Shown: positions 1 through 7,516 of the stretch, one piece after another
Position numbering within the stretch: position 1 is the stretch's first letter
How the letters are laid out: every line of letters starts with the position of its first letter
From: Azoarcus sp.
GTDB taxonomy: Bacteria; Pseudomonadota; Gammaproteobacteria; Burkholderiales; Rhodocyclaceae
Reading direction: 5' to 3'
DNA length: 58,462 bases
NCBI GenBank assembly: GCA_031285965.1
Contig: JAITVD010000074.1
Span: forward strand, 1-58,462
Position numbers and translations under genes: made by a program
The notes under the pieces: generated by a model
Seen by the model: only the letters and a program-made list of their open reading frames with translations
Database searches by the model: none
Told to the model about the DNA's origin: nothing

Positions 1-2
1 CG

Positions 3-119
3 GATTTCATCGGGGCCAGCAGCGGCAAAACACGCTGCATCAAGGCCGGATATAGAGCTGCAATCCATCCTGTCAGTCAGAACAAGAAAAACTTGCGCAA
101 ACGGGAGGCGCTCATATAG
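3..119 (+). CDS. Possible 3' end of a gene entering from the left
   Basis: Reading frame 3 is open from the window edge to a TAG at 117-119, giving 38 residues that end in a basic, lysine/arginine-rich tail (NLRKREALI). The neighbouring frames carry stops or look less like protein. The fragment is too short to assign a family, and I cannot exclude that it is chance open sequence. It lies upstream of the methyltransferase operon, so it may be part of the same accessory region. Confidence 0.3.
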   Translation, partial: DFIGASSGKTRCIKAGYRAAIHPVSQNKKNLRKREALI

Positions 120-491
120 TGATTGTCAGTGAAACTACCGTTGCGTGGCGGTTTCTGGCGATGCCTGATTAGGGCGATACTGATTCTAGTGTTGATATTC
201 TGGGTCTGGCAAGTGCCTGTAACCGCCTCATGCAGTACCCCGCCCTCTCCGCAAGGAAGGGCGGGCCTCTCGCCGCCCGCAGAGGTGTTGCAATGCGGGC
301 GCAGCATGCGGTCGTCCGCTCCGCTTACGATTCAGGGTTCTGAGCTGGCGCTTCATGATGTGGCAAAAAGGTGTGCTTTTTGACCATCCCGGAAAACTAG
401 CACAACCCCCCCGTAACTTCCAGCAATAAACCCTGCCAGAACCGCCCTGGCGGAAAAGCACACCTTTCCGCCAGCCCCGGCAGCGGCATTG
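120..491. other. Leader region of the restriction-modification operon, no confident gene
   Basis: This 370 bp stretch has no gene I can support. A TTG-initiated 86-codon frame at 123-383 has a hydrophobic segment near its start (LILVLIFWVWQVP), but its second half is low-complexity and its family is unknown. The stretch contains a 20 bp inverted repeat described separately. A GC-rich, uninterrupted frame runs from 417 into the first methyltransferase gene without a usual start codon. The operon promoter should lie here, but I see no convincing -35/-10 pair. Confidence 0.5.
361..473. repeat. Inverted repeat pair upstream of the methyltransferase operon
   Basis: The left arm at 361-380 and the right arm at 454-473 are reverse complements over 20 bp with two mismatches; the inner 14 bp (AAAGGTGTGCTTTT at 367-380, its complement at 454-467) match perfectly. 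They enclose 73 bp, and the right arm ends 18 bp before the ATG of the first gene. They could fold as a long hairpin in the leader RNA, bind a regulator, or border an invertible segment. No recombinase gene is visible nearby. The repeat is directly seen; any function is inference. Confidence 0.6.
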
Positions 492-1151
492 ATGCCAGCG
501 GGCAGGCAAATCAAGTCGAAGAAGCGCGTGGCTGACCACGGCGAGGTGTTCACCGCCGAGCGGGAAGTCAACGCCATGCTGGATTTAGTCAAGGGCGAGA
601 CGGAGCGCATCGAGAGCAGCTTTCTGGAGCCTGCCTGCGGGGACGGCAACTTTCTGGCGGAAATCCTGCGGCGCAAGCTGGCGGCAGTGAAGAAAAAATA
701 CGGCGGCTCGTTATTGCTGCCCGACTATGAAATGTGGTCGGTCGTCGCCGTGATGAATGTCTACGGCGTGGAACTGCTTGCCGACAACGCTGCCGCCTGC
801 CGGGAAAGGCTTTTCAGAATATGGAAGGATGCCTACCGCGCCAACTGCAAATTTGACGCGGACGACGAATGCCAAAGTGCTATTCGCTACATCCTTGAGC
901 GAAACATCCTCTGCGGCGACGCCCTCACGCTGAAACAGGCGGGCGGTGCGCCCATCATCTTTGCCGAATGGTCTTTCGTTAGCGGAACAAAAGTTAAGCG
1001 CCGTGATTTTCGCTTGGATGAAATGCTTTCCGAGCATCCTGTGAATAGAGATTTCTTCTGGGAATACGACGAAGAAATCCGCGCCTATCTTCCTAAGCCC
1101 ATCAAGGAATACCCTCTGATTGATTATAGGAGGGTGCAAGAGCATGGCTGA
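492..1151 (+). CDS. Small N6-adenine methyltransferase-like subunit of a restriction-modification operon
   Basis: A 219-residue protein with the amino-terminal half of a class I S-adenosylmethionine methyltransferase. Visible motifs are EPACGDG (motif I, residues 46-52), YGVEL (motif II, about 91) and CGDALT (motif III, about 141). Where adenine methyltransferases carry the catalytic (N/D)PP(Y/F) motif this protein reads IIFAEWSF, so the catalytic tetrad appears to be missing. The N-terminal part resembles the start of the next gene (EVFT...VNAMLD in both), which suggests duplicated modules. ATG 492 is preferred over TTG 489. Its end overlaps the next start by 8 bp and contains that gene's AGGAGG ribosome site. 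I infer that it is a SAM-binding partner of the next protein; a truncated relic is the alternative. Confidence 0.75.
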   Translation: MPAGRQIKSKKRVADHGEVFTAEREVNAMLDLVKGETERIESSFLEPACGDGNFLAEILRRKLAAVKKKYGGSLLLPDYEMWSVVAVMNVYGVELLADNAAACRERLFRIWKDAYRANCKFDADDECQSAIRYILERNILCGDALTLKQAGGAPIIFAEWSFVSGTKVKRRDFRLDEMLSEHPVNRDFFWEYDEEIRAYLPKPIKEYPLIDYRRVQEHG

Positions 1152-2661
1152 TGCCTCCTATAACCCCGATGTGCTTTCCTGCCTTGCCAATTTGTCCAAT
1201 GACGAGGTTTTCACGCCGCCCGCCATCGTCAATGCAATGCTGGACATGCTGCCGCAAGAACTGTTTTCCAACCCAAATAGCACGTTCCTCGACCCGGTAA
1301 CCAAGTCGGGCGTGTTTTTGCGTGAAATGGCCAAACGGCTTATTAAAGGGCTAGAGAATGAGATTCCCGATTTGCAGGATCGCGTGAATCACATTTTCCA
1401 CAAGCAGCTTTACGGCATCGCCATCACCGAACTAACCTCTTTGCTGTCGCGGCGCAGCGTGTATTGCTCCAAATATCCCAATGGAAGATATTCTGTAACG
1501 CCATTTGATGACGTTTCGGGAAATGTGCGTTTCAAAGCGATTTTCCACACGTGGAAGAACGGCAAATGCGTGTTTTGCGGCGCGTCTGAAAAGGAATACA
1601 GACGAGATGAAAGCCTTGAAACACACGCCTATGAATTTATCCACACCCTTCATCCTGAAAGGATTTTTAATATGAAGTTCGATGTGATTATTGGCAATCC
1701 GCCGTATCAGTTAAGTGATGGCGGTGCACAGGCGAGTGCAATACCTATTTATCAACAATTTGTTGAACAATCTAAAAAATTACAACCACGATATTTGACG
1801 ATGATAATACCTGCAAGATGGTATAGTGGCGGACGTGGTCTTGATGAATTTAGAAATAATATGATTAAAGATGAGCGTATAAGAATACTACATGATTATT
1901 TAAATTCTGTTGAATGTTTTGGGTCAGGAGTTGAAATTAAAGGTGGAATTTGTTTTTTTCTTTGGAATAGAGATAATAATGGATTGTGTGATATTTTTAC
2001 ACACTGTGAAAATAAAATAAAATTATCATGTAGGAAATTGAAAGAAATGGGAAGTGATGTATTTATTCGACACGTTGAAGGTGTTTATATTTACAATAAG
2101 GTGCAAAAATTTAAAGAATTAAGTTTTTCATCTTTGGTAAGTTCTCAAAAACCTTTTGGATTACGGACTTTTGTGAAAGGTAATAAAAGTCCATTTCACA
2201 ATTCTGTAAAAATTTACGAAAGAGGTGGCAGCGGATATATTGATAAAAATAGTATAGAAAATCATCTTGATTGGGTAGATGAATGGAAAATTTTAATTTC
2301 ACGTGCATACAACGCCGGAGATAACTATCCGCATCAAATAATTGGCAAACCTATTCTTTCAGAACCAGGAAGTGCTTGTACGGAAACATATATTGTTATT
2401 GGTACTTTTCCATCGGAAAATATTGTACGAAATGTGATTGGATATATTGAAACGCGCTTTTTTAGATTTATGGTTTATCTGAAAAAAATATCACAGATGG
2501 CATCTCAAACTGTTTATTCTTTCGTACCGATGCAAGACTTCTCCGAGCCTTGGACAGACGCAAAACTCTATGCCAAATATGGCCTCACCGAAGAAGAAAT
2601 AGCTTTCATTGAATCCATGATTCGCCCGATGGATTTATCAAGCGGTGACGACAATGCCTGA
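1144..2661 (+). CDS. Eco57I-type N6-adenine DNA methylase with target-recognition region
   Basis: A 505-residue DNA methylase. The catalytic motif NPPYQ lies at residues 185-189, preceded by the usual hydrophobic strand (FDVIIG). The SAM-binding motif I is degenerate (DPVTKSG at about 50-56 instead of DPACGSG), followed by YGIAITEL in the motif II position. A possible zinc site sits between: CVFC at 142-145 with His at about 161 and 167. The part after NPPY, where target recognition is expected, is strikingly AT-rich (23% GC in 1861-1920 by hand count) while the first third is GC-rich (58% in 1201-1260). ATG 1144 is chosen over the upstream TTG because of AGGAGGG at 1128-1134. The likely role is to methylate host DNA at the sequence the operon recognises, together with the upstream SAM-motif protein. 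Confidence 0.85.
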   Translation: MADASYNPDVLSCLANLSNDEVFTPPAIVNAMLDMLPQELFSNPNSTFLDPVTKSGVFLREMAKRLIKGLENEIPDLQDRVNHIFHKQLYGIAITELTSLLSRRSVYCSKYPNGRYSVTPFDDVSGNVRFKAIFHTWKNGKCVFCGASEKEYRRDESLETHAYEFIHTLHPERIFNMKFDVIIGNPPYQLSDGGAQASAIPIYQQFVEQSKKLQPRYLTMIIPARWYSGGRGLDEFRNNMIKDERIRILHDYLNSVECFGSGVEIKGGICFFLWNRDNNGLCDIFTHCENKIKLSCRKLKEMGSDVFIRHVEGVYIYNKVQKFKELSFSSLVSSQKPFGLRTFVKGNKSPFHNSVKIYERGGSGYIDKNSIENHLDWVDEWKILISRAYNAGDNYPHQIIGKPILSEPGSACTETYIVIGTFPSENIVRNVIGYIETRFFRFMVYLKKISQMASQTVYSFVPMQDFSEPWTDAKLYAKYGLTEEEIAFIESMIRPMDLSSGDDNA

Positions 2662-5578
2662 CCAACTTGATTCATTTGTCTCAAACCGTCCCGAATCCCG
2701 ACCGATGATTTATGCCTATTCGGACAGCAACCCCGACTATCAGGGGTTGCTGAAAGTCGGATTTACCGCTGTAGACGTTGAGAAACGGGTGGCGCAGCAA
2801 TATCCGACCAAGCGACCGGATGGAAAAGCGCCCTATAGCATCGTGTTCGCCGAATCCGCCCTGTTTGATGACGGCGGCTCTTTCGATGACCACGCGGTTC
2901 ATAGAGCCTTGGAAAAACGCGGTTTTTCGCGGAAAGGCGGTGAGTGGTTTCATTGCACGGTTGATGACGTTCGCGCCGCGTGGCTGGCAGTCAAAACACG
3001 GACGCAAAATGCGGAAAACCGTACATTGGATTTTTCCATGCGCCCGGAGCAGAAAGATGCCGTTGCCAAAACAGTCGCCTACTATCAATCCGCCCAAAAC
3101 GAACCCGCCGAAAGCATTCCAAAATTTCTGTGGAACGCGAAAATGCGTTTCGGCAAAACCTTTGCAGCCTATCAGCTTGCAAAGCGGATGGAACTGAAAA
3201 AAGTGCTGATTCTAACTTTCAAACCCGCCGTGCAGACGGCTTGGCGCGAAGACTTGGAGACGCATATGGATTTTGAGGGCTGGCAGTTCATTTGCCGCCC
3301 ACAAAATCCGGCTGGCTCCAGCATGGACGCCCAATATGAAGCCGCCGATAAAACACACCCCATCGTCTGCTTCGGCTCTTTTCAGGATTTTCTCGGCGTG
3401 AACCCTAAAACGGGCGGCATTAAAGCGAAAAACGAATGGGTGCATATAACGAATTGGGAACTTGTCATTTTCGATGAATACCATTTCGGCGCGTGGAAAG
3501 AAAACGCCAAAAAACTTTTTGAGCAAGATGACGAAGATACTGCCGAAGTTGACCCTGACGGATACGACCGCGCCAACGTTCTTGACGAAACATGGCTTCC
3601 CATTACCGCCGATTGCTATCTGTATCTTTCTGGCACGCCTTTTCGCGCTATCAATTCGGGGGAGTTCATCGAGGAACAGATTTATAACTGGACGTATTCT
3701 GACGAACAGCGGGCAAAAGTGGCATGGGCGGGCGAAAATAATCCCTATGAAGCCCTGCCGCGCATGGTTATGCTCACCTACAAAATCCCGGACAGTATCC
3801 GCCGCGTTGCCATGCAGGGCGAATTCAATGAATTTGACCTTAATGTGTTTTTCTCCGCAAAAGGCAAGGGCAATGAAGCGAAATTTGTGTATGAAAACGA
3901 TGTGCAGAAATGGCTTGACCTGATTCGTGGCTCTTATCTGGAAACGAGCGCCGATGAATTGAAGCTGGGACGCGGCAGACTCGCCATGCCCTTTTCGGAT
4001 ACGCGCCTTTTGAACGTGCTTTCCCATACGCTCTGGTTTTTGCCCGACGTGGCATCGTGTCAGGCGATGGCGAATTTGCTCAAACAGAAACAAAACATTT
4101 TTTATCACGATTACGCAATCAATATGTGCGCGGGGGCGGGTGCGGGCATCGGCGCGGCGGCATTGGAACCCGTGCAAAAGTCTATGAGCGACCCGTTGAA
4201 AAGTAAAACAATTACCCTTTCCTGCGGCAAGCTGACCACTGGCGTGACCGTAAAACCGTGGACAGGCGTTTTTATGCTCCGCAACCTGAAAAGCCCTGAA
4301 ACCTATTTTCAGACAGCTTTCCGGGTGCAAAGCCCGTGGGAAATCACAGTGGACGGCGGCAAAAAGCAAATTATAAAGCGCGATTGCTATGTTTTTGACT
4401 TTGCGCTTGATCGGGCGCTAAAGCAAATAGCCGATTATTCCTGCCACCTGAATATGAACGAGAGCAATCCTGAAAAAAAGGTCGGCGAATTCGTCAATTT
4501 TCTGCCTGTCATTGCGTATGACGGCAGCGCCATGCGGCAGATTGACGCGAGTGAAATTCTTGATTTCGCAATGGCGGGAACTTCTGCCACCTTGCTGGCT
4601 CGCCGCTGGGAAAGCGCCTTGCTCGTTAATGTGGATAACGACACGCTGGCACGGCTTATGGCCAATAAAGACGCCATGCGGGCGCTGATGAGCATTGAAG
4701 GCTTCCGCAGCCTGAATAGCGATATTGAAACCATCATCAATAAGTCGGATGCGGTCAAAAAAGCCAAGAAAGAAAGTGAAACGCTCTCGCCCAAGGAGAA
4801 AAAAGAGCTTTCCGAAGCTGAAAAGGAGTTCAAATCCAAGTGCAAGGCAATACAGGAAAAGCTGATAAAGTTCGCCACCCGCATCCCCATCTTCATGTAT
4901 TTGAGCGACTACCGCGAATATTGCCTGAAAGACGTTATCACGCAACTTGAATCAAACCTGTTCAAAAAAGTCACTGGGCTTGAAGTAAAAGATTTCAATT
5001 TATTGTGTGAGTTAAATGTATTCAATGCTCCGCTGATGAATGACGCGGTTTACAAATTCAAACGATATGAGGATTCAAGCCTTGAATACACTGGCCTCCC
5101 AAGCAGGCACAAGGATAAAGATGTCGGTTTGTTTGACACGGTGCTCAGCGCGGAGGACTACGGTAATCTGTATTCAGCGCAACAGTTATCCATGAGCGGC
5201 CTTGGATATGACAACAGCGCAGTGCCGAGCGTCGCGCCTGTTACTGTTAGAGACGATGATGACGAGGAAGATGCGCCAGTGCAGGTTCGCACCAAACACG
5301 ACAAAGCCGATGATCCGCTGGTACTCCGCAAAATCGCTATGCCCGATCCGCGCCCTGCGCCCGAACTGCCAAAGCAGAATATGCCTGTAAAGCAAACTCC
5401 TGCCAGCAAAATCAATACATCAGGCATACGAATTGGCACACAACTGAGGCATAAGGCATTCGGTGACGGAATCGTTCATTCTCTGAATAGCCAGTACATC
5501 TCTGTGAAATTCAGCGGCGTTGAGAAAGAATTCAAATTTCCCGGCGCGATATGGGATGGTTTTCTGGAAATCGCGTAG
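2654..5578 (+). CDS. GIY-YIG-like nuclease / SF2 DEAD-family helicase fusion with SH3-like tail (restriction subunit)
   Basis: A 974-residue multidomain protein, the probable restriction component. Residues about 18-110 look like a GIY-YIG (MUG113/T5orf172-type) nuclease: MIYAYSD, KVGFT, an Arg at about 45, HAVHRAL and a late Glu before a Trp (GGEWFH). From about 125 it is a superfamily 2 ATPase: MRFGKTF (motif I, about 164-170), FDEYHF (motif II), LSGTPFRA (motif III) and ETYFQTAFRVQSP near motif VI. A Lys/Glu-rich coiled-coil-like stretch follows, then an acidic linker. The last 45 residues (LRHKAFGDG...VKF) resemble the SH3/Tudor-like tail of UvrD/PcrA helicases. ATG 2654 lies inside the methylase stop region; GTG 2645 is an alternative. 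The gene ends 28 bp from the oppositely oriented toxin gene. Domain calls are by eye. Confidence 0.85.
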   Translation: MPDQLDSFVSNRPESRPMIYAYSDSNPDYQGLLKVGFTAVDVEKRVAQQYPTKRPDGKAPYSIVFAESALFDDGGSFDDHAVHRALEKRGFSRKGGEWFHCTVDDVRAAWLAVKTRTQNAENRTLDFSMRPEQKDAVAKTVAYYQSAQNEPAESIPKFLWNAKMRFGKTFAAYQLAKRMELKKVLILTFKPAVQTAWREDLETHMDFEGWQFICRPQNPAGSSMDAQYEAADKTHPIVCFGSFQDFLGVNPKTGGIKAKNEWVHITNWELVIFDEYHFGAWKENAKKLFEQDDEDTAEVDPDGYDRANVLDETWLPITADCYLYLSGTPFRAINSGEFIEEQIYNWTYSDEQRAKVAWAGENNPYEALPRMVMLTYKIPDSIRRVAMQGEFNEFDLNVFFSAKGKGNEAKFVYENDVQKWLDLIRGSYLETSADELKLGRGRLAMPFSDTRLLNVLSHTLWFLPDVASCQAMANLLKQKQNIFYHDYAINMCAGAGAGIGAAALEPVQKSMSDPLKSKTITLSCGKLTTGVTVKPWTGVFMLRNLKSPETYFQTAFRVQSPWEITVDGGKKQIIKRDCYVFDFALDRALKQIADYSCHLNMNESNPEKKVGEFVNFLPVIAYDGSAMRQIDASEILDFAMAGTSATLLARRWESALLVNVDNDTLARLMANKDAMRALMSIEGFRSLNSDIETIINKSDAVKKAKKESETLSPKEKKELSEAEKEFKSKCKAIQEKLIKFATRIPIFMYLSDYREYCLKDVITQLESNLFKKVTGLEVKDFNLLCELNVFNAPLMNDAVYKFKRYEDSSLEYTGLPSRHKDKDVGLFDTVLSAEDYGNLYSAQQLSMSGLGYDNSAVPSVAPVTVRDDDDEEDAPVQVRTKHDKADDPLVLRKIAMPDPRPAPELPKQNMPVKQTPASKINTSGIRIGTQLRHKAFGDGIVHSLNSQYISVKFSGVEKEFKFPGAIWDGFLEIA

Positions 5579-5606
5579 CGTTGCGAGCAAACCCGCCTGG
5601 GCGATT

Positions 5607-6347
5607 TCAGTCAGGGTTTTGGCGCGAAAAGCCGCAACGTTCATCTACGACGGACAAGTCTTTCCAACTCAGCCCGCTTAAGGATTTTGAGCGTAGCGCC
5701 ACATCAGGAAGGTCGCGCACAACTCTCACTGCATCGACCAGCGTCTTTTTCTCGTCAGCGGTAAGGGTTTTCAAATCACCGTCATTGAAATAGACCAGTG
5801 CTTTCAGGCTCTCGCTCGGTTGAAAGTTTGGCCCGTATAGCTGCCGAGCAGATGCGAGCCCGCGTGACAGACTCACACCGGCATTCACCATTGCAGAGAC
5901 ATCACGATAGTCCTTGGCTTCCGCGCGCTGGAGCACAACCTTGACCTTGGTCGCCATCAAATCGTCAAAGGAAGCCACCTGCAAAACACCGTCGTCGGTA
6001 AAGTCTGGTTCTCCCACCCTTCCGAAAGCAATAGTGCCGAAGAACGAGACTTTGACGTGTTCTCGCTCTGAGTTCCCATAGGGGACAAGCACAACCCAGG
6101 CGTTGTCTTGATCTTGAAGCGTCGTGGACTGCTCCATAAACGGAAAAGCCGCTTTGATGGCAGTCCGATCAAGCGGCTTTTCCGAGAAGAAATCAAAATC
6201 GACTGAATTACGATGCCCCAGTCGAAGTGCAATTGCGGTGCCACCATACAGCGTGAAGCCGAGATTCGGGGCATTTTTGAGTTCCGGCCACAGGCGCTTT
6301 TGGGCGGGAGGCAATGTGCCCATGCAAGGCTTGAACTTGCATGTCAT
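5607..6347 (-). CDS. AbiEii/AbiGii-family nucleotidyltransferase toxin
   Basis: A 246-residue protein with the family hallmark near its start: YGGTAIALRLGHRNS followed by DFDFFS, the nucleotidyltransferase fold signature with its paired metal-binding aspartates. Members act as toxins of AbiE-type abortive-infection or type IV-like toxin-antitoxin systems by transferring nucleotides to RNA targets. The chosen ATG (6347) overlaps the stop of the upstream small gene as ATGA, which implies translational coupling. An in-frame extension to 6422 exists but would overlap that gene by 79 bp and adds no conserved residues. It faces the helicase gene tail to tail. The family call is strong; the toxin role is inferred from family. 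Confidence 0.85.
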   Translation of the reverse strand: MTCKFKPCMGTLPPAQKRLWPELKNAPNLGFTLYGGTAIALRLGHRNSVDFDFFSEKPLDRTAIKAAFPFMEQSTTLQDQDNAWVVLVPYGNSEREHVKVSFFGTIAFGRVGEPDFTDDGVLQVASFDDLMATKVKVVLQRAEAKDYRDVSAMVNAGVSLSRGLASARQLYGPNFQPSESLKALVYFNDGDLKTLTADEKKTLVDAVRVVRDLPDVALRSKSLSGLSWKDLSVVDERCGFSRQNPD

Positions 6348-6640
6348 GCGAATCTCCGCACAGGCAGGGCTGGAACATGATCCGCGCTTGACAGGCCAAG
6401 CCGATAGTGCCAATAGGCCCAAGAGCGTTCGCTGAACTGGCCTGCTTCTGCGTGCGTCAGGACTTCGCGAAGCACCTCGTCACCTACTTGTGAGACAAGT
6501 ACCTGAACGTCAGAGTAGTCGCCGATGTTCATGACCTGAGCAATGACCCGTTCAGGCATGAGCACAGCTTCATCTGGCGTTTTCCACCAGATGTACTTAC
6601 TGGCAAATGGCTTCAACGACTCCTGGCTGATCTGGATCAT
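6344..6640 (-). CDS. Small partner of the AbiEii-like toxin, probable antitoxin
   Basis: A 98-residue protein that begins MIQISQESLKPFASKYIWW and contains a putative helical region (RVIAQVMNIGDY). It has no recognisable winged-helix of the classical AbiEi antitoxin. It is the first gene of a two-gene minus-strand unit, overlapping the nucleotidyltransferase by 4 bp. Such small proteins commonly precede AbiEii-family genes and are usually left as hypothetical. A moderate ribosome site (GAAGAG) precedes the ATG. I infer an antitoxin or toxin-neutralising partner from position alone; there is no sequence motif to prove it. Confidence 0.65.
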   Translation of the reverse strand: MIQISQESLKPFASKYIWWKTPDEAVLMPERVIAQVMNIGDYSDVQVLVSQVGDEVLREVLTHAEAGQFSERSWAYWHYRLGLSSADHVPALPVRRFA

Positions 6641-6934
6641 GAGGGCATCTCTTCAACACACTTTTTTGCGATTCTCGACCACTGAGTTCTACGCCACCAG
6701 AACCAATGGCGCAATACGCTTTTGCGATATTGTGTACCGTTGTTGCGTCCATTCATCCCTCTGGCGCCCATCCACTTTTACGAATAGCCTAAATGAGAGC
6801 AAAAAATCAGTGTTTGCCCGTCCTGTTGTGACGGTAAAACGCATGAGCAGACCTTGGGCGGTTTTTATCTTTTTGGAAAGGGCGTAGCGGTGTATTTTCA
6901 TTGGATATTACGTTCTGCCCTTGCTGTCGTGAAA
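6641..6934. other. Intergenic region upstream of the AbiEii pair, no confident gene
   Basis: This 294 bp stretch should hold the promoter of the toxin pair; a weak TTGCGC-N17-TAGAAC candidate is present on the minus strand. A 70-codon minus frame at 6689-6901 has no recognisable motif and no family resemblance, so I do not call it. Base composition falls here compared with the genes to the right, consistent with the edge of the accessory region. Confidence 0.4.
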
Positions 6935-7474
6935 CTATCTCGCCGCTCGTGTTTTCCCAATAACTGCGCGGCAAGCCAGCGCAACGAGCAGCAGGGGCAG
7001 CCAGACCCAGCGCAGTTCGGAGAGGATGACCCGCAGCCCACGTTCGGTCATGAAAAAAACTTTCGGGCTGATGGGCGACACTTGGATGGGCTGCCAAGGG
7101 AAGAAATAGCGCGCGTCGGAAAACGGCCAGAAAATCGCCACGCCCAGCCCGCCGTTGGTGAGCGCGTCCAGCGCGATGTGAGCGACAACGGCCAGAAAAA
7201 TCAGCGTGCCGGACAGGAGGCGGGAGGCTTTGAGGGCAGGGGCCATCCACGCGCCGAGCGCCCCGCAGAGCAGGGCGAAGGAAAGCGAATGGGTGAAGCC
7301 CCGATGCCCGAGCCAACTGGCGTAAGAGATGCCGAAGCGAAAACCGATGCCGTCGAAATCTGGCACGAGGCTGAAAAAGAGCGCCGCAATGAGGAGGCGC
7401 GGCGGGACGCGGCGCAGCCCAAAGGCAAGCCCCAAGGCAATGGCTGGCGCGGGATGGGTCAGGAGGCTGGGCAT
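6935..7474 (-). CDS. YdjM/DUF457-family inner-membrane metal-dependent hydrolase-like protein
   Basis: A 179-residue polytopic membrane protein. It starts with the family pattern MPSLLTHPAPAIALG and carries the conserved HRGFTHS motif, with further conserved His/Asp residues (VPDFDG, HIALDALTNGG). Four to five hydrophobic segments are evident and the C-terminus is short and basic. Related proteins (YdjM, YbcI) are annotated as membrane-bound metal-dependent hydrolases, but their substrate is unknown. The gene lies 42 bp downstream of the larger TPR-type gene on the same strand and may be cotranscribed with it. Ribosome binding is not obvious. Confidence 0.8.
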   Translation of the reverse strand: MPSLLTHPAPAIALGLAFGLRRVPPRLLIAALFFSLVPDFDGIGFRFGISYASWLGHRGFTHSLSFALLCGALGAWMAPALKASRLLSGTLIFLAVVAHIALDALTNGGLGVAIFWPFSDARYFFPWQPIQVSPISPKVFFMTERGLRVILSELRWVWLPLLLVALACRAVIGKTRAAR

Positions 7475-7516
7475 GAGGCCGTCGGGCGGGGGATGCTTGG
7501 AGGGTGGAGCCGTGCG

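Noticed and set aside
123-383. 86-codon TTG-started frame with one hydrophobic segment
   Set aside because: No ribosome site, low-complexity second half, no family; mentioned only in the leader description.
3212-4369. 385-codon minus-strand frame opposite the helicase gene
   Set aside because: The plus strand carries clear helicase motifs over the same bases; the antisense has none.
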